From assembly GCA_023390775.1 (NCBI GenBank), contig JAEWCF010000062.1, positions 44,881 through 108,880 on the forward strand: a stretch of 64,000 nt of DNA. The letters run 5' to 3'. Of the stretch, positions 33,213-42,298 are shown piece after piece. The DNA comes from Bacteroidota bacterium (GTDB lineage: Bacteria > Bacteroidota > Bacteroidia > Flavobacteriales > Flavobacteriaceae). The notes under the pieces are model-generated. The model was not told the DNA's origin, made no database searches, and was given only the letters and a program-made list of their open reading frames with translations. Both the position numbers and the translations under genes were made by a program. Position 1 is the first letter of the stretch, and the number at the start of each line of letters is the position of its first letter.

Positions 33213-36134
33213 TTAGAAATTAACATTTAATCCCAGTGTATACATGACCGGCCTTGGATAGATGCTGCTGTCGATACCGCCCGAAATCTCGGGGTCGATG
33301 CCATCATACTCGGTGAAAAGAAGCAGGTTCTGTCCCGATGCCGTCACGCGGTAGGTTGTCTTCGACTCCTTACCTGCAGGGAACGTATACCCGATGGTCA
33401 CGTTGTCCAAACGGACGAACGACGCATCCTGGATGTAATAATCAGATTCATAACGCGCATTGGCAAATCCGGTTTCCAGTACGTTGTCGACGCCGTTGGA
33501 AAGGTAACCCGCACTCTCGTTGAGAAGGATGATGGTTTTGTGACCGTAGTTGGACTGGACGTTGTTGTAGTTATAGTTGCCCCAGCTTCCCCTCCATGCC
33601 ATTGAGAAATCGAAGTTTTTCCAGTCCACATAAGTATTGAAGCCATAGAACACGTCGGCGGCCGGTTTTTTATAACGGTATTTGTCCTGCTCGTTGATGG
33701 TCCCATCCTGGTTGCGGTCGATGTAGACTCCGTCAAGCGGCTGTCCGTCAGCGCCATAGGCTTGTTCGTAAACGTAGAAAGCGTATGGTTCGTATCCGAT
33801 CTGCAGATTTTGGATCGTGTTTCCTACACCACCCTGGTAACCGCCCACGTTGATTCCGGGTCCATTCGGATTCGATGTCGCCAGTTTCTTGATCTCCGAA
33901 TCCTGGAAAGTAATGTTTCCGCCGATCCTCCAGGTCACGTTGTCGTTCTGTACCGGGATGACCTCGGCAGCAATTTCCACCCCTTTGTTCTCAAGGCCGC
34001 CCACGTTGTAGAAATCGGCGTTTGAGAATCCAAAGAACGCAGGGTTGTTGATAAACAGGAGCAAATCTTCGGTCGTCCTTTTATAGAGGTCAATGGATCC
34101 CGTGAAACGATTTTCAAAGAACCCGAAGTCAAGCCCGATGTTTTGCGTCTCGGTCTCTTCCCACTTCAGGCTTGGGTTGTAGGCCTCGGGACGGTAAGGC
34201 ACGACGAAAGAATCGCCAAACTGGTATTGCGCACCCTGGTCGGCACCCGAATAAAGCGGAATGGAAGGGTAAAACTCAAAGACTTCCTGCTGTCCGGTAA
34301 TACCCCAGCCCAGGCGAAGCTTCAGGTTTGATACGGTTTTCGAATCCTTCAGGAAAGCCTCCTCGTCGATTTTCCAGGCAAAAGCTGCGGCCGGGAAGTT
34401 GGACCAGCGGTAATCCTCGGTAAACCTGGAGGTCGCATCGGTACGGAAGGACAGCGTCAACAGGTAGCGATCCTTGATGTTCAGGTTCGCACGCCCGAAG
34501 AATGACTGGATATTGTAGCGCGTAGGCCCAAAACTGTTGATGGTTTCGACATCGGTTGCAAAGACGGTGGATGTGTTCCTGCTCTCATTGCGGAATCCCT
34601 GGTAGGAATAACCACCCGTTAAATCGAGCACCGTCGAAATTCCTGAAATGTCCTTCTTATAATTGAGGTAAAGGTCCATCAACTGGTTTTTCCGGTTCTC
34701 GGTATTGTTGTAAAAATTACCGGCGTCGGTGAAGGCGAATTCCTCGGATGTGTTTCCAAAAGAACGCCCCGTCTGCTCCTCATAACCAAAGTTGGCAATG
34801 GCGCGCAAATCGGGGAAAAAGTGAAGTTTGTAGTCAAACTGGATGTTTCCGAGGCTACGGTAAGAACGCCCGTAATTATTGGTTTGGTGGATCAGCGAAA
34901 GCGGGTTCCGCGGCGCCAGGTTGTTGGTCCACTGGAAATACGTCCCGTCCTCATTGCGTGGCGATTGGGTCGGATCGAAATTGATCGCTGCCCCAATGGC
35001 TCCGCGGTTTGAATAGTTGTTGCGGATGGAGGACGTGTTGTTGTTGAGTTCCACGCGAAGGTGGTTGTCGAAGAAATTCCCGATAACCGACCCGCCGATG
35101 GTGACCCGGTTCATGTTGTCGCGGAGCAGGATCCCGTTCAGGTCAGCCATACCCACGGACGCCCGGTAAGTAATGTTTTCCGAACCTCCCGAAAGCGACA
35201 CGTTGTGGTCGGTCCCCGTCGCGGTGCGGTAGATTTCCTTTTGCCAGTCGGTGCTCGCATCGCCAAGCAACAACTCAGATGTATTGATGCCATCGTCGTC
35301 CACAAAACCGTTCGCACTGATGAAGTCGCGGAACTGGCGCGCGCTGAGCACGTTGACGTAATCATATACCTGCGAAACAGAGAAATTCCCGTTGTAATTT
35401 ACCTGCATCTCGCCCGAACGGCCTTTTTTGGTCGTGATGATGATCACCCCGTTGGAGGCGCGAGAACCGTAGATTGCGGTTGCCGATGCATCTTTCAAGA
35501 CCGTAACCGATTCGATGTTGTTCTGGTTGATGGTTGCCAGCGGGTTACGTCCGCCCTGAACGCCTCCGTTCACCAGTGGAAGGCCATCTATTACGTAGAG
35601 CGGGTCATTGTTTGCCGAAATGGAAGAACCGCTCCGGATCCTTACCGTTGCGCCTTCACCCGGGGCACCGCCACCGTTGGTGATCTGCAAACCGGCCACT
35701 TTACCCTGGATCATCTGGTCGGCCGAAACGACGGGGCCGCGGTTGAAGTCGCGCTCCGTTACGGTGGTCACCGCACCCGTCGCATCCTTCTTGCGCACCG
35801 AACCGTATCCCACCTGGACCACAACCTCGGAGAGCTGGTTGGCATCTTCCTGCATCGTGATGTTCAGGGTCGTCTGGCCCTGGAATGAAATGGTTTGTTC
35901 GGCATAGCCCACATAGCTGAATACCAGGATGTCGCCGTTGTTTACGCCCGAAATCTGGTACTTCCCGTCAAAGTCCGTCGCCACGCCGTTGGACGTGCCC
36001 TGGACCACGATGTTGACACCCGGAAGCGGCTGCCCCGAATTGTCCAGCACCGTACCCGAAACCACTGCCTGCGCAAAGGCTCCAAATGGGAGTAAGAGCA
36101 TAAAAAATAACACCTTAGTGTAGATTGTTTTCAT
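33213..36134 (-). CDS. susC: SusC/RagA-family TonB-dependent receptor
   Basis: TonB-dependent outer membrane channel for starch oligosaccharides, 973 residues. In order: a signal peptide (cleavage after GAFAQ, about residue 22), a carboxypeptidase-like regulatory domain (about 23-98), a plug domain with the SusC box (GSSISANNDPLYVIDG, about 168-183) and GSRASNGVIIITTKKG (about 222-237), and a 22-strand barrel. First gene of the susC-susD-susE-GH13 operon, divergent from a LacI regulator. Confidence 0.96.
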   Translation of the reverse strand: MKTIYTKVLFFMLLLPFGAFAQAVVSGTVLDNSGQPLPGVNIVVQGTSNGVATDFDGKYQISGVNNGDILVFSYVGYAEQTISFQGQTTLNITMQEDANQLSEVVVQVGYGSVRKKDATGAVTTVTERDFNRGPVVSADQMIQGKVAGLQITNGGGAPGEGATVRIRSGSSISANNDPLYVIDGLPLVNGGVQGGRNPLATINQNNIESVTVLKDASATAIYGSRASNGVIIITTKKGRSGEMQVNYNGNFSVSQVYDYVNVLSARQFRDFISANGFVDDDGINTSELLLGDASTDWQKEIYRTATGTDHNVSLSGGSENITYRASVGMADLNGILLRDNMNRVTIGGSVIGNFFDNHLRVELNNNTSSIRNNYSNRGAIGAAINFDPTQSPRNEDGTYFQWTNNLAPRNPLSLIHQTNNYGRSYRSLGNIQFDYKLHFFPDLRAIANFGYEEQTGRSFGNTSEEFAFTDAGNFYNNTENRKNQLMDLYLNYKKDISGISTVLDLTGGYSYQGFRNESRNTSTVFATDVETINSFGPTRYNIQSFFGRANLNIKDRYLLTLSFRTDATSRFTEDYRWSNFPAAAFAWKIDEEAFLKDSKTVSNLKLRLGWGITGQQEVFEFYPSIPLYSGADQGAQYQFGDSFVVPYRPEAYNPSLKWEETETQNIGLDFGFFENRFTGSIDLYKRTTEDLLLFINNPAFFGFSNADFYNVGGLENKGVEIAAEVIPVQNDNVTWRIGGNITFQDSEIKKLATSNPNGPGINVGGYQGGVGNTIQNLQIGYEPYAFYVYEQAYGADGQPLDGVYIDRNQDGTINEQDKYRYKKPAADVFYGFNTYVDWKNFDFSMAWRGSWGNYNYNNVQSNYGHKTIILLNESAGYLSNGVDNVLETGFANARYESDYYIQDASFVRLDNVTIGYTFPAGKESKTTYRVTASGQNLLLFTEYDGIDPEISGGIDSSIYPRPVMYTLGLNVNF

Positions 36135-36172
36135 ACGTTTTGTTTAGGTTAAATAGTCTGTTTTTGCACACC

Positions 36173-36187
36173 TGCACTTACTTCGAA
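36173..36187. promoter_or_regulatory. Shared 15-bp element upstream of susC
   Basis: TGCACTTACTTCGAA here is identical to 37419-37433 upstream of the sugar transporter gene. TTACTT (36178-36183) is also the left arm of an inverted repeat with AAGTAA at 36198-36203. Probably a regulator site for the starch locus; the binding protein is not known. Confidence 0.55.
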
Positions 36188-36243
36188 TGTTAAATTTAAG
36201 TAAAATTCCGTAGGATGCCCTTTAACCGCTGTTAAATGTGATT

Positions 36244-36257
36244 CGAAAACGTTTGCG
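36244..36257. promoter_or_regulatory. Candidate LacI-family operator
   Basis: CGAAAACGTTTGCG holds the palindromic core AAACGTTT with matching outer CG pairs. The central CG and spacing resemble LacI/GalR-type operators. It lies between susC and lacI, so it could serve both. Confidence 0.5.
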
Positions 36258-36348
36258 TGTTGAAAACTTTCACATATTTTCAGTTATTTGCAAAGCCATT
36301 TGGGACAACTTTAAAAATCCGCGGCAATTCATTGCAAATCCGCATTTC

Positions 36349-37368
36349 ATGAAAAGAAAAGTCACTTTAAAGCAGATTGCCCGCGAACTCGATGTGTCCA
36401 TTTCAACGGTGTCAAAATCGCTTCGCAACAGCCCCGAAATCAGCGAGGATACCCGTGTGAAGGTCCAGGCTTTCGCAAAACTCTACAACTACAAGCCCAA
36501 CAACATCGCGCTCAGCCTCAAGAACCGAAAAACCAAGACCATAGGCATCATCATTCCCGAAATCGTCCACCACTTTTTCGCGACCGTCATCAGCGGGATC
36601 GAACAAGTGGCGAACGAGTCCGGCTATAACGTTATCGTTTGCCTCTCGAACGAATCATTCGACAAGGAGGTGATCAACATGGAAATGCTTGCGAACGGCA
36701 GCATCGACGGCTTTATCATGTCGCTTTCAAAAGAGACGCAGTTCAAGGGCGACTTCCACCACATCACCGAAATCATCAGCCAGGGGATGCCGGTGGTCAT
36801 GTTTGACCGGGTGACCAACGATGTGCTTTGCGACAAGGTCATCATTGATGACAAATCGGCGGCCTACGACGCGGTGCAGAGCCTGATCCTGGCCGCTAAA
36901 AGGCGAATCGCGCTCATTACCACCGTGGATTACGTCAGTGTGGGGAAGTTGCGCACCGACGGGTATACCAAGGCGCTTCGGGACAACGACATCCCTTTCG
37001 ACCCGGACCTGATCCTGAAGATCGAAGACATGGATAATTGCGAATCGGCCATCGCCGGACTCATTGAGGACAAGGCCATCGACGCGGCTTTCGCGGTTAA
37101 CGAACTTTTCGCCGTCACCGTGATCAAGACCGCAGCGAAATTGGGGATGCGGGTACCCGATGACATCTCGGTCATCGCCTTTACCGACGGCATCATCTCC
37201 CGCTCCTCCACCCCTACGATCACCACCGTCAGCCAAAACGGCGTTGTGATGGGACGGCAGGCGGCCCGGATGCTCATTGACCGCCTGGAATCGGAATCGG
37301 ATGCCGAACAATATACCACCGAGGTCATCGAAACACACCTCATCGAGCGCGAATCCACCAAACGTTAA
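36349..37368 (+). CDS. LacI-family transcriptional regulator of the starch locus
   Basis: A 339-residue repressor-type regulator. It has an N-terminal LacI helix-turn-helix (KRKVTLKQIARELDVSISTVSKSLRN, split by the turn, residues 2-27), a hinge to about 60, and a periplasmic-binding-like effector domain starting at TKTIGIIIPEI. The ATG at 36349 is chosen; the longer frame from 36238 adds unrelated residues. It lies between susC (divergent) and the sugar transporter operon (same strand). In B. thetaiotaomicron the sus genes are run by SusR, a different protein, so a LacI type here is a flavobacterial solution. Confidence 0.93.
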   Translation: MKRKVTLKQIARELDVSISTVSKSLRNSPEISEDTRVKVQAFAKLYNYKPNNIALSLKNRKTKTIGIIIPEIVHHFFATVISGIEQVANESGYNVIVCLSNESFDKEVINMEMLANGSIDGFIMSLSKETQFKGDFHHITEIISQGMPVVMFDRVTNDVLCDKVIIDDKSAAYDAVQSLILAAKRRIALITTVDYVSVGKLRTDGYTKALRDNDIPFDPDLILKIEDMDNCESAIAGLIEDKAIDAAFAVNELFAVTVIKTAAKLGMRVPDDISVIAFTDGIISRSSTPTITTVSQNGVVMGRQAARMLIDRLESESDAEQYTTEVIETHLIERESTKR

Positions 37369-37393
37369 AAATTTCGAGGTAACAAAAAAAAAC

Positions 37394-37401
37394 TATCTTT
37401 A
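37394..37401 (+). promoter_or_regulatory. Near-consensus -7 box upstream of sugar transporter operon
   Basis: TATCTTTA differs from TAnnTTTG at one position. It is followed within the leader by the shared 15-mer at 37419 and an inverted repeat at 37449, both placed where a repressor could block transcription. Confidence 0.4.
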
Positions 37402-37418
37402 CACCGCAAATCAAGGCT

Positions 37419-37433
37419 TGCACTTACTTCGAA
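37419..37433. promoter_or_regulatory. Shared 15-bp element upstream of sugar transporter
   Basis: Identical to the element at 36173-36187. It ends 61 bases before the transporter ATG. Confidence 0.55.
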
Positions 37434-37448
37434 AACAAGTGAAGTTTT

Positions 37449-37467
37449 GATAAGCATCGCGCTTATC
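37449..37467. promoter_or_regulatory. Perfect inverted repeat in leader of transporter operon
   Basis: GATAAGC and GCTTATC flank the five bases ATCGC. It may be an operator or a small RNA hairpin. It lies 27 bases before the ATG. Confidence 0.5.
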
Positions 37468-37494
37468 GTAGTCAATATCAATACATTACGATAA

Positions 37495-38862
37495 ATGGAA
37501 AAGCGTAGATTGGGATTCTGGGAAATCTGGAACATGAGTTTCGGCTTCCTGGGGATCCAAATGGGATTTGCCCTCCAGAATGCAAATGCCAGCCGAATCC
37601 TCCAGATTTTTGGTGCCGACGTCCACGAACTCTCGTGGTTCTGGATCATTGCCCCGCTCATGGGACTCATTGTCCAGCCGATCATCGGTCACTACAGCGA
37701 CCAGACCTGGGGCCGTTTCGGGCGCCGAAAACCCTTTTTCCTTGCCGGAGCCCTCCTCGCCTCCATTGGGCTTATCCTGATGCCGCAGGCAGACATCTTC
37801 ATTTCCATCCTTCCCGCATTGTGGGTGGGCGCCGGGATGCTGATGATCATGGATGCGTCGTTCAACATCGCCATGGAGCCGTTCCGGGCGCTTGTCGGCG
37901 ACAATCTCCGCACCGATCAGCGAACGTTGGGATTCAGCGTCCAGACCGCGCTCATCGGGTTTGGGGCGGTTATCGGGTCGTGGCTTCCCTATGTCCTGAC
38001 CAATTGGTTCGGAATTTCCAATGAGAGCGCCGACGGAGGCGTTCCACCACACCTGATCTACTCGTTTGTCGTCGGCGCGCTTATCCTGGTCGGATCCATA
38101 TTGGTTACGATTTTTACGACCAAGGAATATTCTCCCGAGGAACTGGATCGCTTTTCGGACGAAAAAGCTCACAAACAGGCGCTTGAGGAGGATCACGAGG
38201 TCGATCGCAAGGAGGCCCGTCTTATAGACATTTTTGACGATTTCCGAAAGATGCCCACGACGATGCGGCAATTGAGCTGGGTGCAGTTCTTCTCGTGGTT
38301 CGGGCTATTTGGCATGTGGGTTTTCACGACCCCTGCAATCGCCCACCACATTTACGGACTGCCCATCGACGACACCAAAAGCGCTGCCTATCAGGATGCG
38401 GGGGATTGGGTCGGGGTCCTGTTTGGGGTCTACAACCTGGTGTCGGCAGTATTTGCTTTCGCGCTTCCCTACATCGCCAAACAAATCGGGAGAAAAATGA
38501 CGCACGCACTGTCGCTTGTCATCGGCGGCATTGGTCTGCTCTCGATGTATGTCATGCCCGATAAGGATTGGCTGATGCTGTCAATGGTTTGCATCGGGAT
38601 TGCCTGGGCTTCGATCCTTGCAATGCCGTACGCGATCCTGGCCGGGGCGATATCCCCAAAGAAAATGGGCGTCTACATGGGAATCTTCAACTTTTTCATC
38701 GTAATCCCTCAAATTATCAACGCCATCATCGGCGGACCTCTCGTAAAATACCTTTATAATGACAATGCCATCTTTGCCCTGGTGACCAGCGGCGTGAGCT
38801 TTTTGATTGCCGCCGCACTGGTATTCAAGGTTAAGGATGTCGACGACGTAATACAAAAATGA
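37495..38862 (+). CDS. SLC45-type MFS sugar (maltose) transporter
   Basis: A 455-residue inner membrane carrier with about twelve helices, probably proton- or cation-coupled. The N-terminus (WEIWNMSFGFLGIQMGFALQ) and the GHYSDQTWGRFGRRKPFF loop are typical of SLC45/GPH-like disaccharide transporters. A charged cytoplasmic loop (about residues 212-248) separates the halves. It leads an operon with pgmB and GH65, which points to maltose or a short maltodextrin as substrate. Confidence 0.9.
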   Translation: MEKRRLGFWEIWNMSFGFLGIQMGFALQNANASRILQIFGADVHELSWFWIIAPLMGLIVQPIIGHYSDQTWGRFGRRKPFFLAGALLASIGLILMPQADIFISILPALWVGAGMLMIMDASFNIAMEPFRALVGDNLRTDQRTLGFSVQTALIGFGAVIGSWLPYVLTNWFGISNESADGGVPPHLIYSFVVGALILVGSILVTIFTTKEYSPEELDRFSDEKAHKQALEEDHEVDRKEARLIDIFDDFRKMPTTMRQLSWVQFFSWFGLFGMWVFTTPAIAHHIYGLPIDDTKSAAYQDAGDWVGVLFGVYNLVSAVFAFALPYIAKQIGRKMTHALSLVIGGIGLLSMYVMPDKDWLMLSMVCIGIAWASILAMPYAILAGAISPKKMGVYMGIFNFFIVIPQIINAIIGGPLVKYLYNDNAIFALVTSGVSFLIAAALVFKVKDVDDVIQK

Positions 38863-39515
38863 CAAAAAAGGCCTTCATATTCGACCTCGACGGCGTGATC
38901 GTCGATACCGCGAGGTACCATTTTTTCGCGTGGCAGAAGATTGCCGCCGAACTCGGGGTGGAATTCACACCGGAACACAACGAAAAACTTAAGGGCGTAA
39001 GCCGCGTCCGCTCACTGGACATCATCCTCGAGCTTGGGAAGATCACGGCTCGCGATGAGGACCGTCAGCGCTGGCTCCATCAAAAAAATGAGGATTACCT
39101 GGGCTATATCGCCAACATGGACGAGACCGAAATCCTGCCGGGCGTCATGCACACGCTCAAATACCTCAAGCGGAACGGCCAGCCGATCGCGCTGGGTTCG
39201 GCAAGCAAGAATGCAAGGCCGATCCTGCAGAAGGTCGGGATTCTCGAATATTTCGATGCGATAGTGGACGGAAACGACGTCACCAATGCCAAGCCGGATC
39301 CCGAAGTTTTCCTGCAGGCCGCACGCCAGTTGGGTGCCAAGCCAGAAGATTCGATCGTTTTCGAGGATTCGGAAGCGGGAATCGATGCCGCCAACATCGC
39401 CGGAATGACCAGCGTGGGCATCGGCGAGGAAAAAATCTTGCAATGCGCGCACTTCTGCTTCCCCGACTTCACGCATGTGGATTCGGCATTCCTAGAAACT
39501 TTGATTAACCGATAA
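38859..39515 (+). CDS. pgmB: Beta-phosphoglucomutase
   Basis: HAD-superfamily mutase that turns beta-glucose 1-phosphate into glucose 6-phosphate. It has 218 residues. The nucleophile motif is FDLDGVIVDT with Asp9 and Asp11, followed by the cap domain, GSASKN (motif II) and NAKPDPEVF plus FEDSEAGIDAA (motifs III/IV). It overlaps the transporter stop by 4 bp and precedes a GH65 phosphorylase, the usual partner that makes its substrate. Confidence 0.94.
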   Translation: MTKKAFIFDLDGVIVDTARYHFFAWQKIAAELGVEFTPEHNEKLKGVSRVRSLDIILELGKITARDEDRQRWLHQKNEDYLGYIANMDETEILPGVMHTLKYLKRNGQPIALGSASKNARPILQKVGILEYFDAIVDGNDVTNAKPDPEVFLQAARQLGAKPEDSIVFEDSEAGIDAANIAGMTSVGIGEEKILQCAHFCFPDFTHVDSAFLETLINR

Positions 39516-39534
39516 ATTTTGAATTGAACGCCGG

Positions 39535-39561
39535 TTGACATTCGTCGTTCGACATTTGACA
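39535..39561 (+). repeat. GACATT-type short tandem words
   Basis: Imperfect repeats of TTCGACATT/TTTGACAT fill most of the 51-bp gap before the GH65 gene. A related stretch occurs at 52732-52762. Confidence 0.55.
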
Positions 39562-39566
39562 TAAAA

Positions 39567-41873
39567 ATGAACCAGGATTATATTAAACCGGACGCGTGGT
39601 CCATCATTGAGGAAGGGTTTGACCCGGAGAGGGTAAAATCGTCCGAGAGCCTTTTCAGCATCGGCAACGGCGCCATGGGCCAACGCGCCAATTTTGAAGA
39701 AACGTATACGGACGAAACCTTTCAGGGAAGTTACATCGCCGGCGTCTATTACCCGGACAAAACCAAGGTGGGATGGTGGAAAAACGGCTATCCCGAATAT
39801 TTCGCCAAAGTCCTTAACGCGCCCAACTGGATCGGGATTGACATCGCCATTGACGGCGAGAACCTCGACCTGGCGAAATGCGAGGTGAAAAGTTTCAGGC
39901 GCGAACTCAACATGAAGGAAGGCTGGTACCGGCGCACCTTTGATGCGGTTTTGCAGAATGGCGTCGAGATCAGGGCCGATGTGTTGCGATTTCTGTCGAT
40001 GGATCTTGACGAATCGGGTATGATCCGATACACCGTGACACCTCTGAACCGCGACGTCGCGATTGAATTCAGGCCGTATCTCGATGCCGGCGTCCACAAC
40101 GAAGATGCGAACTGGGAAGAAAAATTCTGGGAAACGATCGCCGTGGAGCACCAAGCGAATTCGGCATTTGTTACCGCGCGGACCTTCAAGACGCACTTTG
40201 GCGCGACCGCGTTCATGCACAATGAGATATTCGTTGCGGGGGAAAATAGCGGTGCAAAACCTTCGGATATATCGTCGGAAAAGGACAAAATTGGATTTGT
40301 TTATTCCGTATCGGCGAAATCCGGACAAACCGCAACGATCGAGAAAATCGGCGGTTATACCGTAACGCTGAACCACAAGGAATCTGAGCTTGTACAGGCC
40401 GCGAATTCGGTGATCAAAAAGGCATCGGAGAAGGGATTCGACACCATGCTGGCCGATCAGGCCAGGAGCTGGGCGGCAATCTGGGATATGTCGGACATCA
40501 CCATCGACGGCGATGTCAAGGCGCAACAGGGCATCCGCTTCAATATTTTCCAGCTGAACCAGACCTATTCGGGAAAGGACTCGAGGCTGAACATCGGCCC
40601 GAAAGGCTTTACCGGCGAAAAATACGGCGGTTCGACCTACTGGGACACCGAGGCGTACTGCATTCCCTTTTACATGGCGACCAAGGACCAGGGCGTCGCG
40701 CGGAATCTGCTCACGTATCGGTACAACCAACTCGGCAAGGCAATCGAGAACGCCGAAAAACTCGGCTTCACCAATGGTGCCGCGCTTTTCCCGATGGTGA
40801 CTATGAACGGCGAGGAGTGCCATAACGAGTGGGAGATCACTTTTGAGGAGATCCATCGGAACGGGGCGATAGCTTTCGCCATCTACAATTACCACCGTTT
40901 TACGGGAGATTATTCCTACATTCCCGAAAAGGGCCTTGAAGTCCTGATCGCGATTGCAAGATTCTGGCATCAGCGCGCCACGTGGTCGACCCACAAGGAA
41001 CGCTTCATGATCCTTGGCGTCACCGGCCCGAACGAGTACGAGAACAACGTCAACAACAACTGGTACACGAATTACCTGGCCAAGTGGTGCATCGATTATG
41101 CGATGGAGCAAATCGAAAAGGTTCGGGAAGATTATCCGGCCGATTACGAGCGAATCGTAACCTCGACCAAAATCGACAAAGCCGAACTGCTCCATTGGAA
41201 AAAAGTTGCGGACAAGATGTACTTCCCTTATGATGAAAACCTGGACATTTATCTGCAACAGGACGGATTTTTGGACAAGGAACTCGTCAAAGTTTCCGAT
41301 TTGGACCGCTCCCAGCGCCCGATCAACCAGAAGTGGTCCTGGGACCGAATCCTGCGCTCTCCCTACATCAAGCAGGCCGACGTTTTGCAGGGATTCTACT
41401 TTTTCGAGGATCACTTTACAAGGGAACAACTCGAAAGGCACTTTGATTTTTACGAGCCGTTCACGGTGCATGAGAGTTCGCTGTCGCCTTGCGTGCACTC
41501 GATCCAAGCTGCTGTTTTGGACAAGATGGACATGGCCTATACTTTTTACCTGCGAACTTCGCGGCTCGACCTTGACGATTATAACAAGGAGGTTGAGGAA
41601 GGCTGCCATATCACGTCAATGGCCGGAACCTGGATGAGCATCGTGGAGGGTTTTGGAGGCATGCGGGTCAAGGATGATGTTTTGCACTTTACGCCAAGGA
41701 TTCCCAAGGAATGGAAGGGGTATTCATTTAAAATCAATTTCAGGAACCAGGTTTTGAAGGTGATGGTTGAGGACGGGAAGACCAGTTTTGGGTTGGAAGA
41801 GGGATCGGCAATGAAGGTGGTGGTGAATGGCGTTGAAATTGCGGTGGAACCGAATAAATTTGTGACGGTTTAA
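39567..41873 (+). CDS. GH65 family phosphorylase, probably maltose phosphorylase
   Basis: Inverting disaccharide phosphorylase of 768 residues: an N-terminal beta-sandwich, an (alpha/alpha)6 barrel and a small C-terminal sheet. The general acid is expected at Glu421 in the ECHNEWEITFEEIHRNGA region. YGGSTYWDTEAYCIPF and NQKWSWDR motifs are also typical. With the adjacent beta-phosphoglucomutase it would convert maltose plus phosphate to glucose and glucose 6-phosphate. Trehalose or kojibiose phosphorylase activity cannot be excluded by sequence reading. Confidence 0.92.
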   Translation: MNQDYIKPDAWSIIEEGFDPERVKSSESLFSIGNGAMGQRANFEETYTDETFQGSYIAGVYYPDKTKVGWWKNGYPEYFAKVLNAPNWIGIDIAIDGENLDLAKCEVKSFRRELNMKEGWYRRTFDAVLQNGVEIRADVLRFLSMDLDESGMIRYTVTPLNRDVAIEFRPYLDAGVHNEDANWEEKFWETIAVEHQANSAFVTARTFKTHFGATAFMHNEIFVAGENSGAKPSDISSEKDKIGFVYSVSAKSGQTATIEKIGGYTVTLNHKESELVQAANSVIKKASEKGFDTMLADQARSWAAIWDMSDITIDGDVKAQQGIRFNIFQLNQTYSGKDSRLNIGPKGFTGEKYGGSTYWDTEAYCIPFYMATKDQGVARNLLTYRYNQLGKAIENAEKLGFTNGAALFPMVTMNGEECHNEWEITFEEIHRNGAIAFAIYNYHRFTGDYSYIPEKGLEVLIAIARFWHQRATWSTHKERFMILGVTGPNEYENNVNNNWYTNYLAKWCIDYAMEQIEKVREDYPADYERIVTSTKIDKAELLHWKKVADKMYFPYDENLDIYLQQDGFLDKELVKVSDLDRSQRPINQKWSWDRILRSPYIKQADVLQGFYFFEDHFTREQLERHFDFYEPFTVHESSLSPCVHSIQAAVLDKMDMAYTFYLRTSRLDLDDYNKEVEEGCHITSMAGTWMSIVEGFGGMRVKDDVLHFTPRIPKEWKGYSFKINFRNQVLKVMVEDGKTSFGLEEGSAMKVVVNGVEIAVEPNKFVTV

Positions 41874-41898
41874 CAATTTTTGCGGTTTTGCCGGATAT

Positions 41899-41931
41899 AA
41901 ACCTCAAAGGTTTTGAAAACCTTTGAGGTTT
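41899..41931. repeat. 33-bp palindrome, left copy
   Basis: Arms AAACCTCAAAGGTTTT (41899-41914) and its exact complement (41916-41931) flank a single central G. The copy at 42326-42358 is the same sequence with central C, that is, the inverted orientation. It ends 7 bases before the ATG of the transposase-like gene. Confidence 0.95.
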
Positions 41932-41938
41932 TACAACC

Positions 41939-42286
41939 ATGGAAAAACTTGCAAAATTACATCCGGGCCGAAAATATCGTATAGAACATCAAGGGAACGC
42001 GGGAGGGACAATCTTTTTTGAAAGTGCTAATAAATCGTATTTTTTACTTTTGTTGCAAAAGCACTTAGGCGAGTTGGGAGTAATAAGCAACATCGAACTC
42101 CATAAATGTAAATTGTCCTTCGACATTAAATTTTTTGAGGAGATCAAATTGCCCGCACAATACAGGCACAAGTTATATTTGCCATTATCAAATTTGTTCA
42201 ACAGCTATTCAAAATCGATCAATAAACGGTTTGACCGGCAGGGCAGTTTGTTTAAAACCAGATTTGATCGTGTGGAAATAGAATAA
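41939..42286 (+). CDS. Degenerate Y1/REP-associated transposase-like protein
   Basis: A 115-residue protein. Its middle and C-terminus (SNLFNSYSKSINKRFDRQGSLF, read as two blocks) match the conserved NxYxKxxNKRxxRxGSLF region of REP-associated tyrosine transposases (IS200-like Y1 family). The N-terminus (GRKYRIEHQGNAGGTIFFES) aligns in style with the family's YHIYNRG..IFFE start. However, the HUH metal motif (usually NHFH) is replaced by HKCKLSFDIKFF sequence, and the protein stops before the region with the catalytic Tyr. It is visibly AT-richer than its neighbours and is bracketed by two inverted palindromes. Either a decayed element or a domesticated binding protein. Confidence 0.72.
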   Translation: MEKLAKLHPGRKYRIEHQGNAGGTIFFESANKSYFLLLLQKHLGELGVISNIELHKCKLSFDIKFFEEIKLPAQYRHKLYLPLSNLFNSYSKSINKRFDRQGSLFKTRFDRVEIE

Positions 42287-42298
42287 AATGCTCTAAAC

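Noticed and set aside
39492..41609. 705-codon open frame antisense to the GH65 gene
   Set aside because: It mirrors the codon structure of a well-supported GH65 enzyme and encodes no recognisable family; high G+C coding DNA commonly leaves such shadow frames.
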